Part shown: in pieces, positions 8,960 to 20,218 of the stretch
How positions within the stretch are numbered: the stretch's first letter is position 1
Layout of the letters: each line of letters opens with the position of its first letter
DNA from: Patiria miniata
Lineage: Eukaryota; Echinodermata; Asteroidea; Valvatida; Asterinidae
NCBI RefSeq assembly: GCF_015706575.1
Contig: NW_024037059.1
Span: 30,080,129-30,144,128 of the forward strand
Reading direction: 5' to 3'
DNA length: 64,000 bases
Notes under the pieces: generated by a model
The model's input: the letters and a program-made list of their open reading frames with translations, nothing else
Database searches by the model: none
Told to the model about the DNA's origin: nothing
Made by a program: the position numbers and the translations under genes

Positions 8960-10236
8960 CCACGGGCTATGTGTCCCTCTTGGCCACAGCGGTGACAGAC
9001 GAAGACATTCCTGTCAGTAGGCTGTTGAGGATACATCGGCTGGTTTGAAGGAGAGTAAGGTCTAGACGCCAAGGACTCAACGGTTCTGGTTAGCTGTTCG
9101 ACCTTATAGATGAGACCTTGAATGACTTCTTCACTTTGGCTTTGTCGGTTTGTTGGTTGGTTGTTCGTAGCCTTCTGGAGTTTGAAGGTGGTATCTGCTT
9201 TCTGCTGTCTTGGCGGAGGTGGTGCTTGTTGGCCTGCCTGTGCTGGAACATGTTGCGGTTGTGACTGGACCTTACTCGTGGGTTGTGGGGACTGGGCTTT
9301 GGAGACAGCTTTGGAATGAAGTAGAGCTGAAGCCCGCTGTTCTCGCTCTATTTGTCGAAGTTCCACTTGCAGTTCTCTGAACGACATGTCCCTGGGCCTC
9401 ATCGGAGCAAGACGGTTGGTTATTTTTTCGTCTCCAACTCCACGCATGAACTGCTGTGTGAGCATGCTATTACGGTTGGCTAGAGGAAGCCTGCTGTTCA
9501 TCCGCTCCTCTACAGTCCGTAGTGTCGCCTCCAGCTCAACTGCGTATATACTGGGCGATTCGCTTGCCAGCCTCAATCGCTCGTAGAATATTGCCAGGGG
9601 ATCACCAGTCATGGATGCGTCTCCAAATTGCTCTTTCAGTTCAGCAAAGGCATGGTGCGGTGTTTGCTCCTCTGGGGGTAGGTTCAAGACTAGTTTCCTG
9701 GCTGCACCTCCAAGGTTTCGGACGATCGTAGAAAACTGCATTTCAGGTGGCATGGCTGTGTTGTCGATGAGATATTTGACATCCCTCACCCAGTCTTCGA
9801 TGCAAAGACTTGAGCCCTCACGGCCAGTGTAAATCGGGACGCTCTTGACTTGGTGTGATGGCATCAGCTGGTAGCGATTTGAAGGAGACATTGGTTTGTT
9901 GGTCGGGGTTAGAGGTGTGTAACCTTGGAAGATGGGTGTCGGAGCACTAGGGACTCTAGTTCCCATGGGCGCTGCTCTGTTCGGACCACTGCTTGCAGAT
10001 CCGGGTTGCGGTTGCTTGTGTGGACGAAGACAACTCTCTGAGATCCGTCGTTCGATATCCACAAGTTCAGCTAGGAACTGCTCGGCGATTGGTGTAGATG
10101 GTATTACCTCCTCAGTGGATCTGTCATGGCGAGTAGTATGGGCAGCAGCAGGTGGTATATGGGTTGTCGAATAGCGAGCTGTTGCAGGGGTTGGATACAT
10201 TGGGTCTTCTACAGAAGGTCTTCGAGAAGAAGCCAT
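8881..10236 (-). CDS. gag: Gag of Ty3-type element
   Basis: About 451 codons from the ATG at 10236 (MASSRRPS). The frame is open to 10365, but I prefer the internal start because the upstream part is a hydrophobic, leader-derived stretch. The middle has a retrotransposon capsid-like helical region (about residues 125-300, including IEDWVRDVKYLI). The C-terminal part has one zinc knuckle, CHRCGQEGHIARGC, which fits CX2CX4HX4C and binds RNA. Regions before the knuckle are rich in Gln, Pro and Ser. The stop lies inside the pol frame, downstream of the slippery heptamer. Confidence 0.9.
   Translation of the reverse strand: MASSRRPSVEDPMYPTPATARYSTTHIPPAAAHTTRHDRSTEEVIPSTPIAEQFLAELVDIERRISESCLRPHKQPQPGSASSGPNRAAPMGTRVPSAPTPIFQGYTPLTPTNKPMSPSNRYQLMPSHQVKSVPIYTGREGSSLCIEDWVRDVKYLIDNTAMPPEMQFSTIVRNLGGAARKLVLNLPPEEQTPHHAFAELKEQFGDASMTGDPLAIFYERLRLASESPSIYAVELEATLRTVEERMNSRLPLANRNSMLTQQFMRGVGDEKITNRLAPMRPRDMSFRELQVELRQIEREQRASALLHSKAVSKAQSPQPTSKVQSQPQHVPAQAGQQAPPPPRQQKADTTFKLQKATNNQPTNRQSQSEEVIQGLIYKVEQLTRTVESLASRPYSPSNQPMYPQQPTDRNVFVCHRCGQEGHIARGCRNLPLNFQGPRSEGKPEAKSQARK
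8902..8944 (-). promoter_or_regulatory. Predicted -1 ribosomal frameshift signal, gag-pol
   Basis: On the - strand, G_TTA_AAC (8938-8944) lies in the gag frame as codons TTA AAC. The -1 frame reads GTT AAA C, which is the pol frame. After a 7-nt spacer comes a stem of nine pairs with one bulged A: GGCCCCGGT pairs with ACCGG(A)GGCC around a 10-nt loop (8902-8930). The heptamer GUUAAAC is an established slippery sequence in other systems. Confidence 0.8.
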
Positions 10237-11964
10237 TTTGTCTGAGAGGAAACAGTTGACTAAAAGACCAAGCACAACAACAATGCAATATGTACCAGGC
10301 ATCCAAAGGTAAGTCAAACAATAATGCAATGTCAAGTAGAATGGAATGTAATACGAAAAAGACAAAAATGGTTAGGCAAATCAGACTATCAATCAATTAA
10401 ATCAAGGAATATCAAATATCAATCAAGGCCGAAAAACCAATTATCAGCACCAACAATCAATTAAAATCAAACGAATATGGCAATACCAATCAATCAAAAA
10501 TGCACGAACAATAAATTAGTGTGAATCAAATCAATGAATCAGTGAATCAAATCAGTTAATTAGTAATCAACGTCAAGGTCAACAATAAACACAAACAAAT
10601 TTGAACTAGCGAACAAAATGCAAAAAAAAGATCAAATCTATTACTGCTCGTATCGATCAAAATAGGAATTTAAATTCAACTTCTCGATAACTTCAACTGT
10701 TTCAATTCAAGTTCAATCGGTAAGTGTACTCAACTGACACTTGGAACATTTTTCGTAATTAACACCAAAACAGTCTCGCGAATGGCACCCGTCTTGTACA
10801 TGGGAGGCAAATAAAGCAGGGCAAAACAACGATTTACGGCAAACGGTCTCCTGCGGTTTTTTTCGTGTGAGAAAGAGAGTCAATCTTGCAATGCCGTAAA
10901 CTCAACTAGTTGGCTTTCAACGCAGCCCAAACAATGATTGTCAATCACAGCGAATTCTTGGTGACACTTGGCCAGGGATGGAATTAACGTTTGCCACCTG
11001 CCGTACAACAGGAGAACCATTCACAGTAATGGAATTTATCAAACAATGACAGTGTAAAAACCAGCTTGGTTATAAAGTGCTTCTATTCAATTAATTATTT
11101 TGAACCAGTTGCCTTTATACCTGAATCTTGATTCTTGCTTGACGACTTGGCTTGACTGTCCGTTGTTGTCCTTCAGTGGTCTTGGGTCGGGGCTCTTGAC
11201 TCCCGGCACGTAACGAACTCCACGGCAGGTTCTGCAGTAACCGGCCGGCTCAAACGGTTGCGCGTTTACGGTGAGAGGGTTCACGGCGGACAGTACTCGA
11301 AACTATAGTGTCAAAGTAGCTGACGGCAAATCAATAGATCATCTAGATGTCTAAGGGTTCAAAAAGTCCACGATCGCGATCTCAGTTCCTCGGGAAGATA
11401 CAGCAAACAGTCCGATGACAATGTTAAACACCAAGGGACGATGTAGGCTCCCTTTAGCTAGGTCTTCAGGACGCGATGAATGTCCACGGATTGACGCGAC
11501 ATGACTGCTAGCTGTGTTGCCGTAGCTCATCGGGGGAGAATCTTGAACTCTGGTGCGATCAGGCTCGTCATGGGGGGAAGGGACTTCAGTGGGTCCGCTT
11601 AGGTTGTTATCGGGCTCGTCAATGGTGATCGGCCGCTGGACCATCCGATGGACGACGCACAACCAAGGTTGATAGCTGTGGATCGTCAGCAGGGGCTCGT
11701 CAGTGGGTCAGCTTGGGTGGCGATCGGGCTCGTCAGTGGTGATCGGCCACTGGAACATCCGACCGACGACGCTCAACCAAGGCTGGCTGCTGTGGCTTGG
11801 CAATAGGTTCTTGACAGCAGGACTTCGCTGTTTGGAGCTCGGATGATAGCTGGTCAGCACTTGATAGGTGAAATCTTGATCGATGTAGCAGATACAACAG
11901 GTAAGAATTCGTCAACCAGGTACGGCCGTTGATGGATTTCCTCATACCCGGATCTTCCACCAAA
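10237..11964 (-). other. Leader region of Ty3-type element
   Basis: A 1.7-kb stretch between the 5' LTR and the gag start. Several short open frames (for example 11351-11662) show no family I recognise. Segments 11603-11680 and 11713-11790 are about 80% alike and form an imperfect tandem duplication of about 110 bp. The long leader could hold packaging signals or upstream open frames; the sequence does not say which. Confidence 0.6.
11947..11962 (-). promoter_or_regulatory. Primer binding site of Ty3-type element
   Basis: Two bases inside the 5' LTR the - strand reads TGGTGGAAGATCCGGG. It starts with the TGG complementary to the CCA end of a tRNA. I do not recognise which tRNA it matches. 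Confidence 0.65.
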
Positions 11965-12839
11965 TGTGACACCGGGGGGATCGGTGTCGAAATGGGAATG
12001 AGGAACGGCTGAAGCAAATTCTCTGTTATCTCTGTTGTTTTATTCCTGTAAAATGAAGAGAAGAGTAAATCTAATGTTGTCTCTTCAAATACAGAAGATG
12101 GAGTGCCTAAATAAATATTTACATGACAAATTATAAAAAGTATCTAAAAGTAAAATATGTCTCCATGGACGATTTAGCCAAGTAATTGAAAGCAAATGCT
12201 AAACAATAATTACTAAAGTGAAATATCAAAGGGATGGCTAAAGCATGACAAATATAAATCATTTAAACCAAAATGGCGATTCCCGCCAGAAGATCGGCGA
12301 TAGCCGCCATCTTGCGGCTACGTCCGTTTTAGGACTAATTACAAAACGATACCTTAAAACACACCCAGTCTCTTGCCAAAAAACTACAAGAATATTATTA
12401 CAACTCCCGTTTAGGACTATATCATTAAGGATTAAGCTAGATTGTAAGTCTAAGAATAAGGAATAAGTCGTAACAATCTATACCACAAGTCCAAGAAAAC
12501 GAAGTATTGCTAACCACGAAAATGCACTATAAATCGTAGAAAAGGCTTAATAAAATATAAATGAACACGTAAGATATGAGTAGATGAGTAATTGAAGTTT
12601 AAGCTAGAAGTAATGAATTATAAGAAAATAAAGAAGTATTTACCTGTAAAATGAAGAGAAGAGTAAATCTAATGTTGTCTCTTCAAATACAGAAGATGGA
12701 GTGCGGCGGGCCGTTTGCCGGGCCGGGAAGAGTGTATTGTTACATAATTTAAATAATAATGAAAGAGGCGTAAGGATATAGTGCATAAGAAATAGTCCGG
12801 AAAATAAAAGGGGGGGGGGGTATATTTTAAACCGTCACA
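11965..12839 (-). repeat. 5' LTR of Ty3-type element
   Basis: 875 bp, the partner of 3187-4061, with the same ends and the same internal 62-bp direct repeat. Transcription would start in it and run towards lower coordinates, antisense to the host cyclase gene and in the same direction as the TRIM genes. Confidence 0.95.
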
Positions 12840-13166
12840 ATCTCATTGCGACTTTAGAGGTTATAATACCAACCCAGCGTTTTTACATATTTTGATTGAC
12901 GGAAAAGCAGTAAATCTGAAGAAAAAACTCAGTTTGAAAAGGGTGTTTTGTCAGTGGCTATGGCCGCGGCTACGGACGTCACGTGAGGCTCACAATGGCC
13001 TGCCTTTGAGCAATTCATTAGCACAGCTCTCGTGGCTAACCCGTCTGCCTTTTATACCCGACTTGATCCGGGTGAGCTACTCGAACGCACCCTATATTTG
13101 AATGACAAACAAAAATTGTTTGAATCCCCGAACTTAAAAGAAGTATTGACTACTTTGGTTGGTGTG
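12840..13166 (+). other. Continuation of terminal cyclase intron
   Basis: No gene. This sequence resumes the cyclase intron after the retrotransposon and aligns with 43465-43775 downstream of cassette B. It leads into the first TRIM unit. Confidence 0.75.
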
Positions 13167-13270
13167 GTGAAACTAGCCTCCTGAGATGATCCATGCAGCG
13201 TTCTTTATTCCCGAGGTGACACCCAGGGAAATAGAATGCTCCATGGATCACCGAGGGAGGCTAGTTTCAC
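13167..13270. repeat. Conserved self-complementary hairpin, unit A
   Basis: The ends GTGAAACTAG and CTAGTTTCAC are exact inverse complements. Pairing continues inward with small internal loops (AGCCTCC with GGAGGCT, TGATCCAT with ATGGATCA, TTCTTTATTCCC with GGGAAATAGAA) to a loop of about 13 nt. Five copies in the window sit at the head of each TRIM unit and are better conserved than their flanks. Confidence 0.85.
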
Positions 13271-14853
13271 TTCAAGTTGAAAGCAGTCAATGTTTGTTTT
13301 ATAACGCCCCACCGCTTGCTTTTGAGGGATAACTGATTAATTTAACCGAAATCTCATAAAGATGTTCTTCATTTTCAGTGTGATTGATAGTGATTGAAAA
13401 CTGTCTTTTTCCGAACTACCCCTTCATGAAATGTTTGAACTTAACTTTGAAGCGCGCGGGAACAAAACACGCAACATGCAAAACGCATGTGCATATGCTG
13501 CTGTTTCTATGTTGGTTGCTACATGCATAGTACTTTGTCAGCCTTGAATAGTGTTTTTAGTCATTGTATTGTCTTTTTGGCTGTGTGTAACAGCAAAAAA
13601 ATGGCTCATTAAGAAAAAAGTCCTGGCTCAAATGATTAGGTCGTGATTTATGTTTAGAAACTTGGACAAAAAAAAAGAAAAAATCAAGGAAACAAAATTA
13701 ATTTCTCAAAAATTTAATTTAGTCTCATAAAAAAATCCTTCATATGCCCCAAAAAAAAAAAATCCTTGAATAAAAGACAATTTTCTCAAATACTTCAAAA
13801 GAAAACTCAATCTGGATCAAACAACGAATACAAAAACACAAGAAAGAATTTGCCAAGGAGTAAAATAAACAATTGGATACAATTTTAGGAGAATAAGAGA
13901 ACAACTAAGGTTTAAAAAATGGATTGACAGAAAAAAAATACTGCAAGTCAAACTTGCGTGATTCCCCCGGCATGCTGTTTTCACAATTGTTTTAGGAACA
14001 TCAGTCATGTAGGACTGTCATCCAAGTCAGATGTACATGTACATGTGTATGGTACCGAAAATATTGGGCTGTGAAGAAGTGTGTATAGGCACATGTACAT
14101 ATGTTTTCATCAACTGAAACAACCAACAGGTGGTCCAGATATTTCAAGCAAATCACAGACAAATGACTTGAAGAACAAGCGAAGAACTGCTCGACTAAAG
14201 CATTTTTGTAAAAACGTGTGCTTACAGCATAAGAAGGAAATTAAATCATAAAACATAGATAAAATATTCACTAGCTATAAGTCAAAACTCAACCTTACAC
14301 ACAGGATTATCCCACAAGGAAAACAAAATGTCTCCTTGAAAACCCACAATATCACCGTAAGTCCTTGGAGAGAAGGCCGACGTTAAAAAATCCTTTCCAA
14401 CACAGATATTTACAATCTATTGAATCTAATGACATGTTAGTCAGTTTGTGTACATGTACATACAGTTAGTAAGAATCTGAGCTGCGCTCCTGAGAGACCT
14501 CGTAAATATCCATATTGGAAAGGATTTTGTTTTACGTCGGCCTTCTCTCCACAAACCACCTTTCAAGTTTGGTTGAGAGTGATGACTGAATTAACTTTAT
14601 ACAGTTATACTGGAACACACACACACACAGATAAGTGTTTATTTGCCTGCAATCAGGGACCCCCTATTGTCCCTCTAAGGGTTTGTACTTTTTAGGAAGA
14701 CATCCCATATGTTTTGAGGACCTCTCGGGAATTGGGGACCCTATTGTCCTCTATTGTTCAACGCACCAACAAACTTGGACTCACAGAAGGAATACGCGAT
14801 CGCAATATATTCCCCTGTCTGGCTTGAAAGCTTACTTGGTTTAAGATAGCTAA
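13271..14853. other. Unit A non-coding sequence
   Basis: No gene recognised on either strand. It is colinear with 23461-25040 in unit B, and partly with 43881-44590 (C) and 51347-52080 (D). It is rich in A runs and includes CA microsatellite sequence near 14610-14630. Confidence 0.6.
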
Positions 14854-15237
14854 GGCCAAAAAAAAATATATATTCGGTCTCTGGTCAGACCAAAGTTCCG
14901 GAATTGACGCGGCGACGCGGCTTGTTTTTTTTTTGGGGGGCTTTTTTTTTTTTTCCTTCAAGCTTGGATTGTACAGACAATGTGGGTACTATTTTGCTTT
15001 GTTGGTGTCCTCATGTACATTGGTGTCCTCCATAATTTGCCTTGGTGCTTTCGATCATTTGCCTTGGTGCAATTTGCCATTCCTTGGTGCTCTTTGGTAA
15101 AAAAAATTTGAGGAGGTGCGGAAATAGAGGGCGCTGTTGGAGCTACCGCGGAACAGTTTGGAAAAAAAAAAGATCGACGCGCATGATTAAAATCGACGGG
15201 CGCGCTGACCAGAGACCGACTTATTTTTTTTTTGGCC
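14854..15237. mobile_element. Harbinger-like MITE with TAA target duplication
   Basis: 384 bp with inverted termini starting GGCCAAAAAAAAATA and containing CGGTCTCTGGTCAG, flanked by TAA (14851-14853 and 15238-15240). Unit B at about 25043 reads through this point uninterrupted. A 3-bp TAA duplication is typical of PIF/Harbinger elements. I see no transposase. Confidence 0.75.
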
Positions 15238-16209
15238 TAATGGCAAAAATCTCACTGTACACAACCGGTACGTACATGTACACTGTACATATATGCGCTA
15301 AACCAGCGACATGTACCAACATTACAAACGCTATTGATTCAAGTTTAGAGTTCAATGAGGCAGTCTATCCGTGTTTACTACGGAAGCAAAAAATGGACAT
15401 TGCACAAATGATTTGTGTGATATAGTTTGTCAGTTTTGCGATCCAAGGAATTAACAAAACATGCCAAATGTACAAAGCTTTGAATTGAATATTTACATAG
15501 TCACGTGCCATTGTGTTTCATATACAATGTACTTGAACAAAATGAAGATTGGCAAAATACGCTTCATTAAGTTTTAAGACATATCATAAAACTTATGGAT
15601 TTTTTATTATTATAACATTACGTACAGTGATGATCTTATTTTACAACATTGCAGTAGTAAATTCAATTTTGTGAATTGAATGTCGAACGTTAAGAAGTTG
15701 CGGTCCCAGTTCAATCTCAAAATAGTTTGTCAGCAAAAACTGTTACACGGTTCAAGAAACATTCAACGCTTTGTCTCTTTCTCCACTGTTTATGATTGGA
15801 TTTCTCTTGCCGACTTTATTATTGGAGAGTACACCATAGGCCTACTCACACAGTTGTGGGGACCGAAAACGCTGTGGGGATAGCAGAAAGTCCCCATAAC
15901 TTGGTCCTAATTTGCCTAACAATGAAAAACTCCCCCATAATGCGGTGTAGGCCAACGCGCATGCCGAAATACGTTGAGGGAGGCTATTAACTAAAACACA
16001 CCAACATTACCAGTTAATGCAATTTCGAACACATTTTACAATTTGGATGAATATCAAAATTTCAGGAATGTATAGCAGATCTAAATAGCCCTGGTTCAAC
16101 TACAACGTTGGTTATGTTCTGCAGGGCCTTGTAAGGCAAATCATATCAGTAGGTTAGCCTCGGTTCAAGTACAGCGGTTAGTTTTTCAGAGGGGCCATAA
16201 TCATGCAAA
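15238..16209. other. Unit A, 3' flank of TRIM gene
   Basis: No gene. Colinear with the sequence before the TRIM genes of the other units. It should include the 3' UTR of the - strand TRIM transcript. Confidence 0.6.
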
Positions 16210-18129
16210 TCACATCCGCTCAAAGATCTTAACGGAGTGTAGGTCAGCGACAACTACGTCGCCAGCGGGGGTGAATGCCATTCCTAATGGATTGTACAAC
16301 CTTTGAGCTACCGTTGCTACGAATGCACCATTTGAATCGTATCGCTGCACTTCAGCACCTCTGATTTTGCCAGAATGAACAGCGACATAGATGGTCTCAT
16401 CATCTTCACACAGGACACCAGTTGCCTTAGCAGCTTTGCCATTCATTAAAGTCTTGACCCTGAACATCTCTTTGCCTTTAAAGTTAACGCACAGCAAACT
16501 TTGGCCCTCAAAGTTTGTGAAGACTAAACAGCCAAGTGTGCTTATTGCCAGGTAATTGCTAACCATGTTATTTGAGATGCTTGCAATCAACGATCCGTCC
16601 AGGTTGTGGACACTGATGACCTTTCTCCCCCTGTCAGCGACTGCTACTCGTTGACTGGCAACAGCAACAGCAGTGAGGTCACTCTCTGATAGCTCATCGA
16701 CATCGTCAGCCAAAGGTGTAAACTCGCGAACAAAGTGGAGCTCATTGTCAAAAACCTTCACTTTCTTTTTGTCTGTGACAAAAAGCAGATCATCATGGGA
16801 CACCGCAACGCCCCGAGGAGCTTCTAACTGATGCCTAGCATCTCCCTGAGCGACCGATGTTTTATACCGACCAGTTGAGCTAAACAACGATAATAGTTTC
16901 GAATTTATGTCAGTTACTACGATGTCTCCATTTCTGAAACATGCAACAGCTGTGGCGAAGTCAAATTCCTCGTCATCGGTACCTCTTTTGCCGAACTTTT
17001 CCTTTAATTGCCATTTCTCGCTGACACAGACCTCCCCAAGATCTGCATCACTCACAACATCTTGAAATCTGACACCAATGAACGACAGACCATAATTGGC
17101 CGGTTCACACTTGAGCTCCTTCTGGAATTCCAAGTTGTGCATCACCTTTGGCTTGAGCTCCAAAAGCTCGAAATCATCGGCTTGACTCATCAAGTCATTT
17201 ACTGCTGCGATGGTCTGATCTGCGCGTTCCATTTGTTCACGGTTGTGCGTGAGCGCCTTTTCGTATTCACTGTCTCTCTCCTGACCGATTTTGTTGACCT
17301 TGTCGGTGAGAAGCTTTGCTTTGTTTCTGATTTTAGAGATTTCTGCCTCCGCTTTTGCATCAATACCACTACGAGCCTGAGCCAGTTTTTTTTGCAATCT
17401 TTTTTGTGCATGTTCGATTGACTTTTCAGTAGATTTGAAGTGCTGCCTGCTCTTCTTGAACTTCTGCAGTATGTTGTCAACCTCACTGCGGAAGGACCTG
17501 ATAGAGTCATCAATCTTTAATAAATTGTGCTTTGCCGACCGATGATCTAATGTGGCACACATTGAGCAGATTAAGGTATTGCATGTGTCACAGAAGAAAC
17601 ACAGAGGATGGTCAGTGTGGATCGTACACATTCGGGTGATGGGTTTGCTATGTTCTGCTGGAGGCAGCTTAGATTCCTGCCAATCTCCCAATGAAATGAT
17701 TTGATGGTCTTTGGTGGACTTGACCCTCCCATGGGTTTTCCTGCATTCCTGACAGAGGTTATCACTACAATCAAGACACCTCCAAGTGGCCTCCTTGCCT
17801 TCTCCACAGTCACAAGTGGTGGTAGGTGCCGATGCTTCTCCTAATACCGCCTTCTGTTGTTTGACCTCATCGACAAGAGAGCTAAGAAAGAAAGACGAAG
17901 CTAGACTCTGCAATCCTCCATCAGGAACTTGCGTCTCTCTCCTGCAGACTGGACATGTAATCTTCTCTGTCTCTGGCTTCTGTTTGCTCATCATCTCTTT
18001 CAGACACTTCAGGCAGATGCTGTGGAGACAGTCCAGCATCTTGGGATCCTTGAAAAGACAGCAACAGATTGGACATTCCAGATGCCCCTGGCTGATCTTC
18101 CACACAGGTTTGACTGCAGCCTCCGCCAT
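16210..18129 (-). CDS. TRIM-NHL protein A (RING, two B-boxes, coiled coil, NHL)
   Basis: A single 639-codon exon; the ATG at 18129 sits in a good context (AATATGG). RING finger at residues 19-63 (CPIC, CLHSICLKC, CPVC). B-box 1 at about 106-142. B-box 2 at 168-201 (CTIH through HRSAKH). Coiled coil at about 210-320. The rest is a propeller of NHL-like repeats with blades such as FATAVACFRNGDIVVTD and APRGVAVSHDDLLFVTD. No filamin domain is seen, so it is closer in layout to TRIM32 or TRIM56 than to TRIM2 or TRIM71. The RING predicts E3 ubiquitin ligase activity in the cytoplasm, with substrate chosen by the propeller. The gene lies antisense inside the last intron of the cyclase and has no introns, which suggests an origin by retroposition before local amplification. 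All zinc ligands are intact. Confidence 0.9.
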   Translation of the reverse strand: MAEAAVKPVWKISQGHLECPICCCLFKDPKMLDCLHSICLKCLKEMMSKQKPETEKITCPVCRRETQVPDGGLQSLASSFFLSSLVDEVKQQKAVLGEASAPTTTCDCGEGKEATWRCLDCSDNLCQECRKTHGRVKSTKDHQIISLGDWQESKLPPAEHSKPITRMCTIHTDHPLCFFCDTCNTLICSMCATLDHRSAKHNLLKIDDSIRSFRSEVDNILQKFKKSRQHFKSTEKSIEHAQKRLQKKLAQARSGIDAKAEAEISKIRNKAKLLTDKVNKIGQERDSEYEKALTHNREQMERADQTIAAVNDLMSQADDFELLELKPKVMHNLEFQKELKCEPANYGLSFIGVRFQDVVSDADLGEVCVSEKWQLKEKFGKRGTDDEEFDFATAVACFRNGDIVVTDINSKLLSLFSSTGRYKTSVAQGDARHQLEAPRGVAVSHDDLLFVTDKKKVKVFDNELHFVREFTPLADDVDELSESDLTAVAVASQRVAVADRGRKVISVHNLDGSLIASISNNMVSNYLAISTLGCLVFTNFEGQSLLCVNFKGKEMFRVKTLMNGKAAKATGVLCEDDETIYVAVHSGKIRGAEVQRYDSNGAFVATVAQRLYNPLGMAFTPAGDVVVADLHSVKIFERM

Positions 18130-18212
18130 ATTTCAGATGTGACCTAATCAAAACACAACAAATCTCTGTGTCTGAAAAAGCTCAAAATTATAACAAACAG
18201 CTGGTTGCCCCA

Positions 18213-18674
18213 TAGAGCTGTGCATCGGAACTGGGTACCCGAGTACCCGATCGTTAATGCCAGGAACCAGTTCCAGATTATGGAATCGAGTATCCGTAAC
18301 CAACTTTGCAAATTACTTGATAACTTTTCAGTCAATGAAAAAGAAATGTTTTGAATGTCAGTGGGAAAATTTCAAAATGAAAAACAGGATACATTGCATT
18401 CAAATCCAATTTCACATTTTATGATACTTGCGAAAGTTGTAGTTTTCACCACATAGCTAAAGAGCTCACTGTATACACCCTATCTAGCCTATAATTGCTG
18501 CACCGATGTGGTAGTACTATCATGCGGACCTTTATGGACAATCTGAATTTATTTAACGGGTACCAGGTACCCATATTTTTTTCAATAGGGTACCCGTATT
18601 TTTTTCAATAGGGTACCCATATTTTTTTCAATAGGGTACCTGGTTTCTGTACTAACCAAGTGCACACCCCTATA
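18213..18674. mobile_element. hAT-like MITE with GGTACC repeats upstream of TRIM A
   Basis: Begins TAGAGCTGTGCATC and ends near TGCACACCCCTA, an imperfect inverted pair, next to TGCCCCA on both sides. The interior has repeated GGGTACC and GAGTACC palindromes. A copy sits at the same place, about 80 bp from the start codon, in all four TRIM genes, so it was present in the ancestral unit and may form part of the promoter region. Confidence 0.65.
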
Positions 18675-18724
18675 TGCCCCAACCCATCTCTTTTACGGCA
18701 AACCAGCCTGGGATACGTACATTT

Positions 18725-19575
18725 CTATTTGGGTTATTCTATAAATTGGGGTCCAAAATGGGACATTGCAGTAAAAGGGCTCAAAAACTTGAAGTTATTT
18801 TAATTATGGTCAATCTTGTTTTTCATAATATGAAATGTATTTACTTCCATCAGGATGGTAAAGTGCAAGCCTTTTCAGCAGAAAGGAGATCCTTAACAAC
18901 TTCATGTCATCTGGAATATTAAAAACACTAAGCTTTAAACATAACTGGGACACCACAGGACACCATGTTACGTGTGAAATTATTTCAACATTACAAATGG
19001 TCATATATTTTTTGTTTCTTAGCATCGCTGTCTTGTTTTTTTCTTTAGCCTTTTATTTAATGGACAGAATTTGTTAATTACCAAGGAAAAGTAAGCAATG
19101 TAATCATGCAAGACACTTCACACAGCAGAATTGGTTCACACGTAACAGGGACACCGGGGGACACCAAACGTTACATGTGAAACCATAATATTGGGGAGCA
19201 CCATATCACATCTTCACACATCTATTTCTTTAAAAATTGTATCTTATGTTGAAATTGAGTTACTCCTATTCATCATTTTAACCTAAAAAATGGCATAGTT
19301 TACCTTCTAAGGAGGCAAAAATATAATTTTTTTGAGACTAATTTTTGTCCCACTTGTTAAGCCAAAATTTGAGAATTTTCGGCTTTATTTTTTAATCAAA
19401 ACAGGAACTAAATGGGATCAAGATAACAAATTTGTAGGTTTTATCAATGCAACTTTATTGGAGTTTGTTACACATAAAGTATCATTAACTTGAATACATT
19501 TCCTATTTAGTTATAAAACAAAAAAAGGCAACTTTTCGTATTTGACCCCTAAATTATAGAATGACTCATTTACAC
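18725..19575. mobile_element. MITE with ~25-bp imperfect terminal inverted repeats
   Basis: Starts near GGGTTATTCTATAAATTGGGG and ends near CCCCTAAATTATAGAATGACTC, flanked by CATTT on both sides. The other units read through this point without it. No transposase is seen, and I cannot assign a superfamily. Confidence 0.55.
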
Positions 19576-19753
19576 TGATTGACTGCACGCTAACTCATTG
19601 GGAGTTACAAATTAACAGCGGCCGTTTACTGTTCTTCAATACTTGAAATATTGGCTGCAGCCTCCGCCATATTTCAAGTGTAACCTAATCAAAAGAGAAC
19701 AAACCTCTGTGTCTGAAACAGTTCAAAATCATCACAAACAGGTGATTGCCCCA

Positions 19754-20204
19754 TACAGCTGTGCATCATCAGACCGGAACCGGGTACCCGAGTACCTGAC
19801 CGTTAATGTCAGGAACCGGTTCCAGATTATGGAATCGAGTACCCGTAACCAACTTTGCAAATTACTTAACTTCTCAGTCAATGAAAAAGAAATGTTTGGA
19901 ATGTCATTGGGAAAATTTCAAAATGAAAAAAAGGATACATGGAAAACCAAAACTAATTTCATGTTTTATGATGCTTGCAAAAGTTGCAGTTTTTACCACA
20001 TAGCTAAAGCGCTCACTGTAGTATACACCCTATCTAGCCGTATTGCCTCACCGATGTGGTAGTATTATCATGCAGACCTTTCTGAACAATCTGAACAGCA
20101 ACTTTCCAGATTTGAATTTTTGGCTTGGGTTTCTTTAACAGGTACCCATATTTTTTCAATAGGGTACCCAGTTCCTTTACTATACCCATAAGTGCACACC
20201 CCTA
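19754..20204. mobile_element. Second copy of the hAT-like GGTACC MITE in unit A
   Basis: Same termini and internal GGTACC palindromes as 18213-18674. It was carried along with the duplicated TRIM 5' flank rather than inserted separately. Confidence 0.6.
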
Positions 20205-20218
20205 TGCCCCAACCCATC

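Larger units (their letters stand above)
3187..12839 (-). mobile_element. Complete Ty3-type LTR retrotransposon
   Basis: A 9.65-kb element on the - strand with two 875-bp LTRs, a primer binding site, gag, pol in -1 frame and a polypurine tract. It is flanked by a 4-bp target duplication, ATCT (3183-3186 and 12840-12843). The paralogous intron at 43465-43468 has one ATCT in uninterrupted sequence, which confirms both the duplication and the exact ends. Pol order is protease, reverse transcriptase, RNase H, integrase, which is the Ty3/Gypsy order. I see no envelope gene. Confidence 0.95.

Noticed and set aside
4558..9832. Short + strand frames across the Ty3 element
   Set aside because: They are shadows of gag and pol; the - strand frames have complete catalytic motifs.
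15042..15425. 127-codon + strand frame
   Set aside because: It begins inside the Harbinger-like MITE and crosses its right end into unit sequence, so it cannot be a conserved gene.
17008..17421. Open frames antisense to the TRIM genes (also 17786-18142, 47672-48007, 48324-48752, 60307-60663)
   Set aside because: They recur only because the TRIM coding strand is conserved. They show no domain and change with the TRIM codons.
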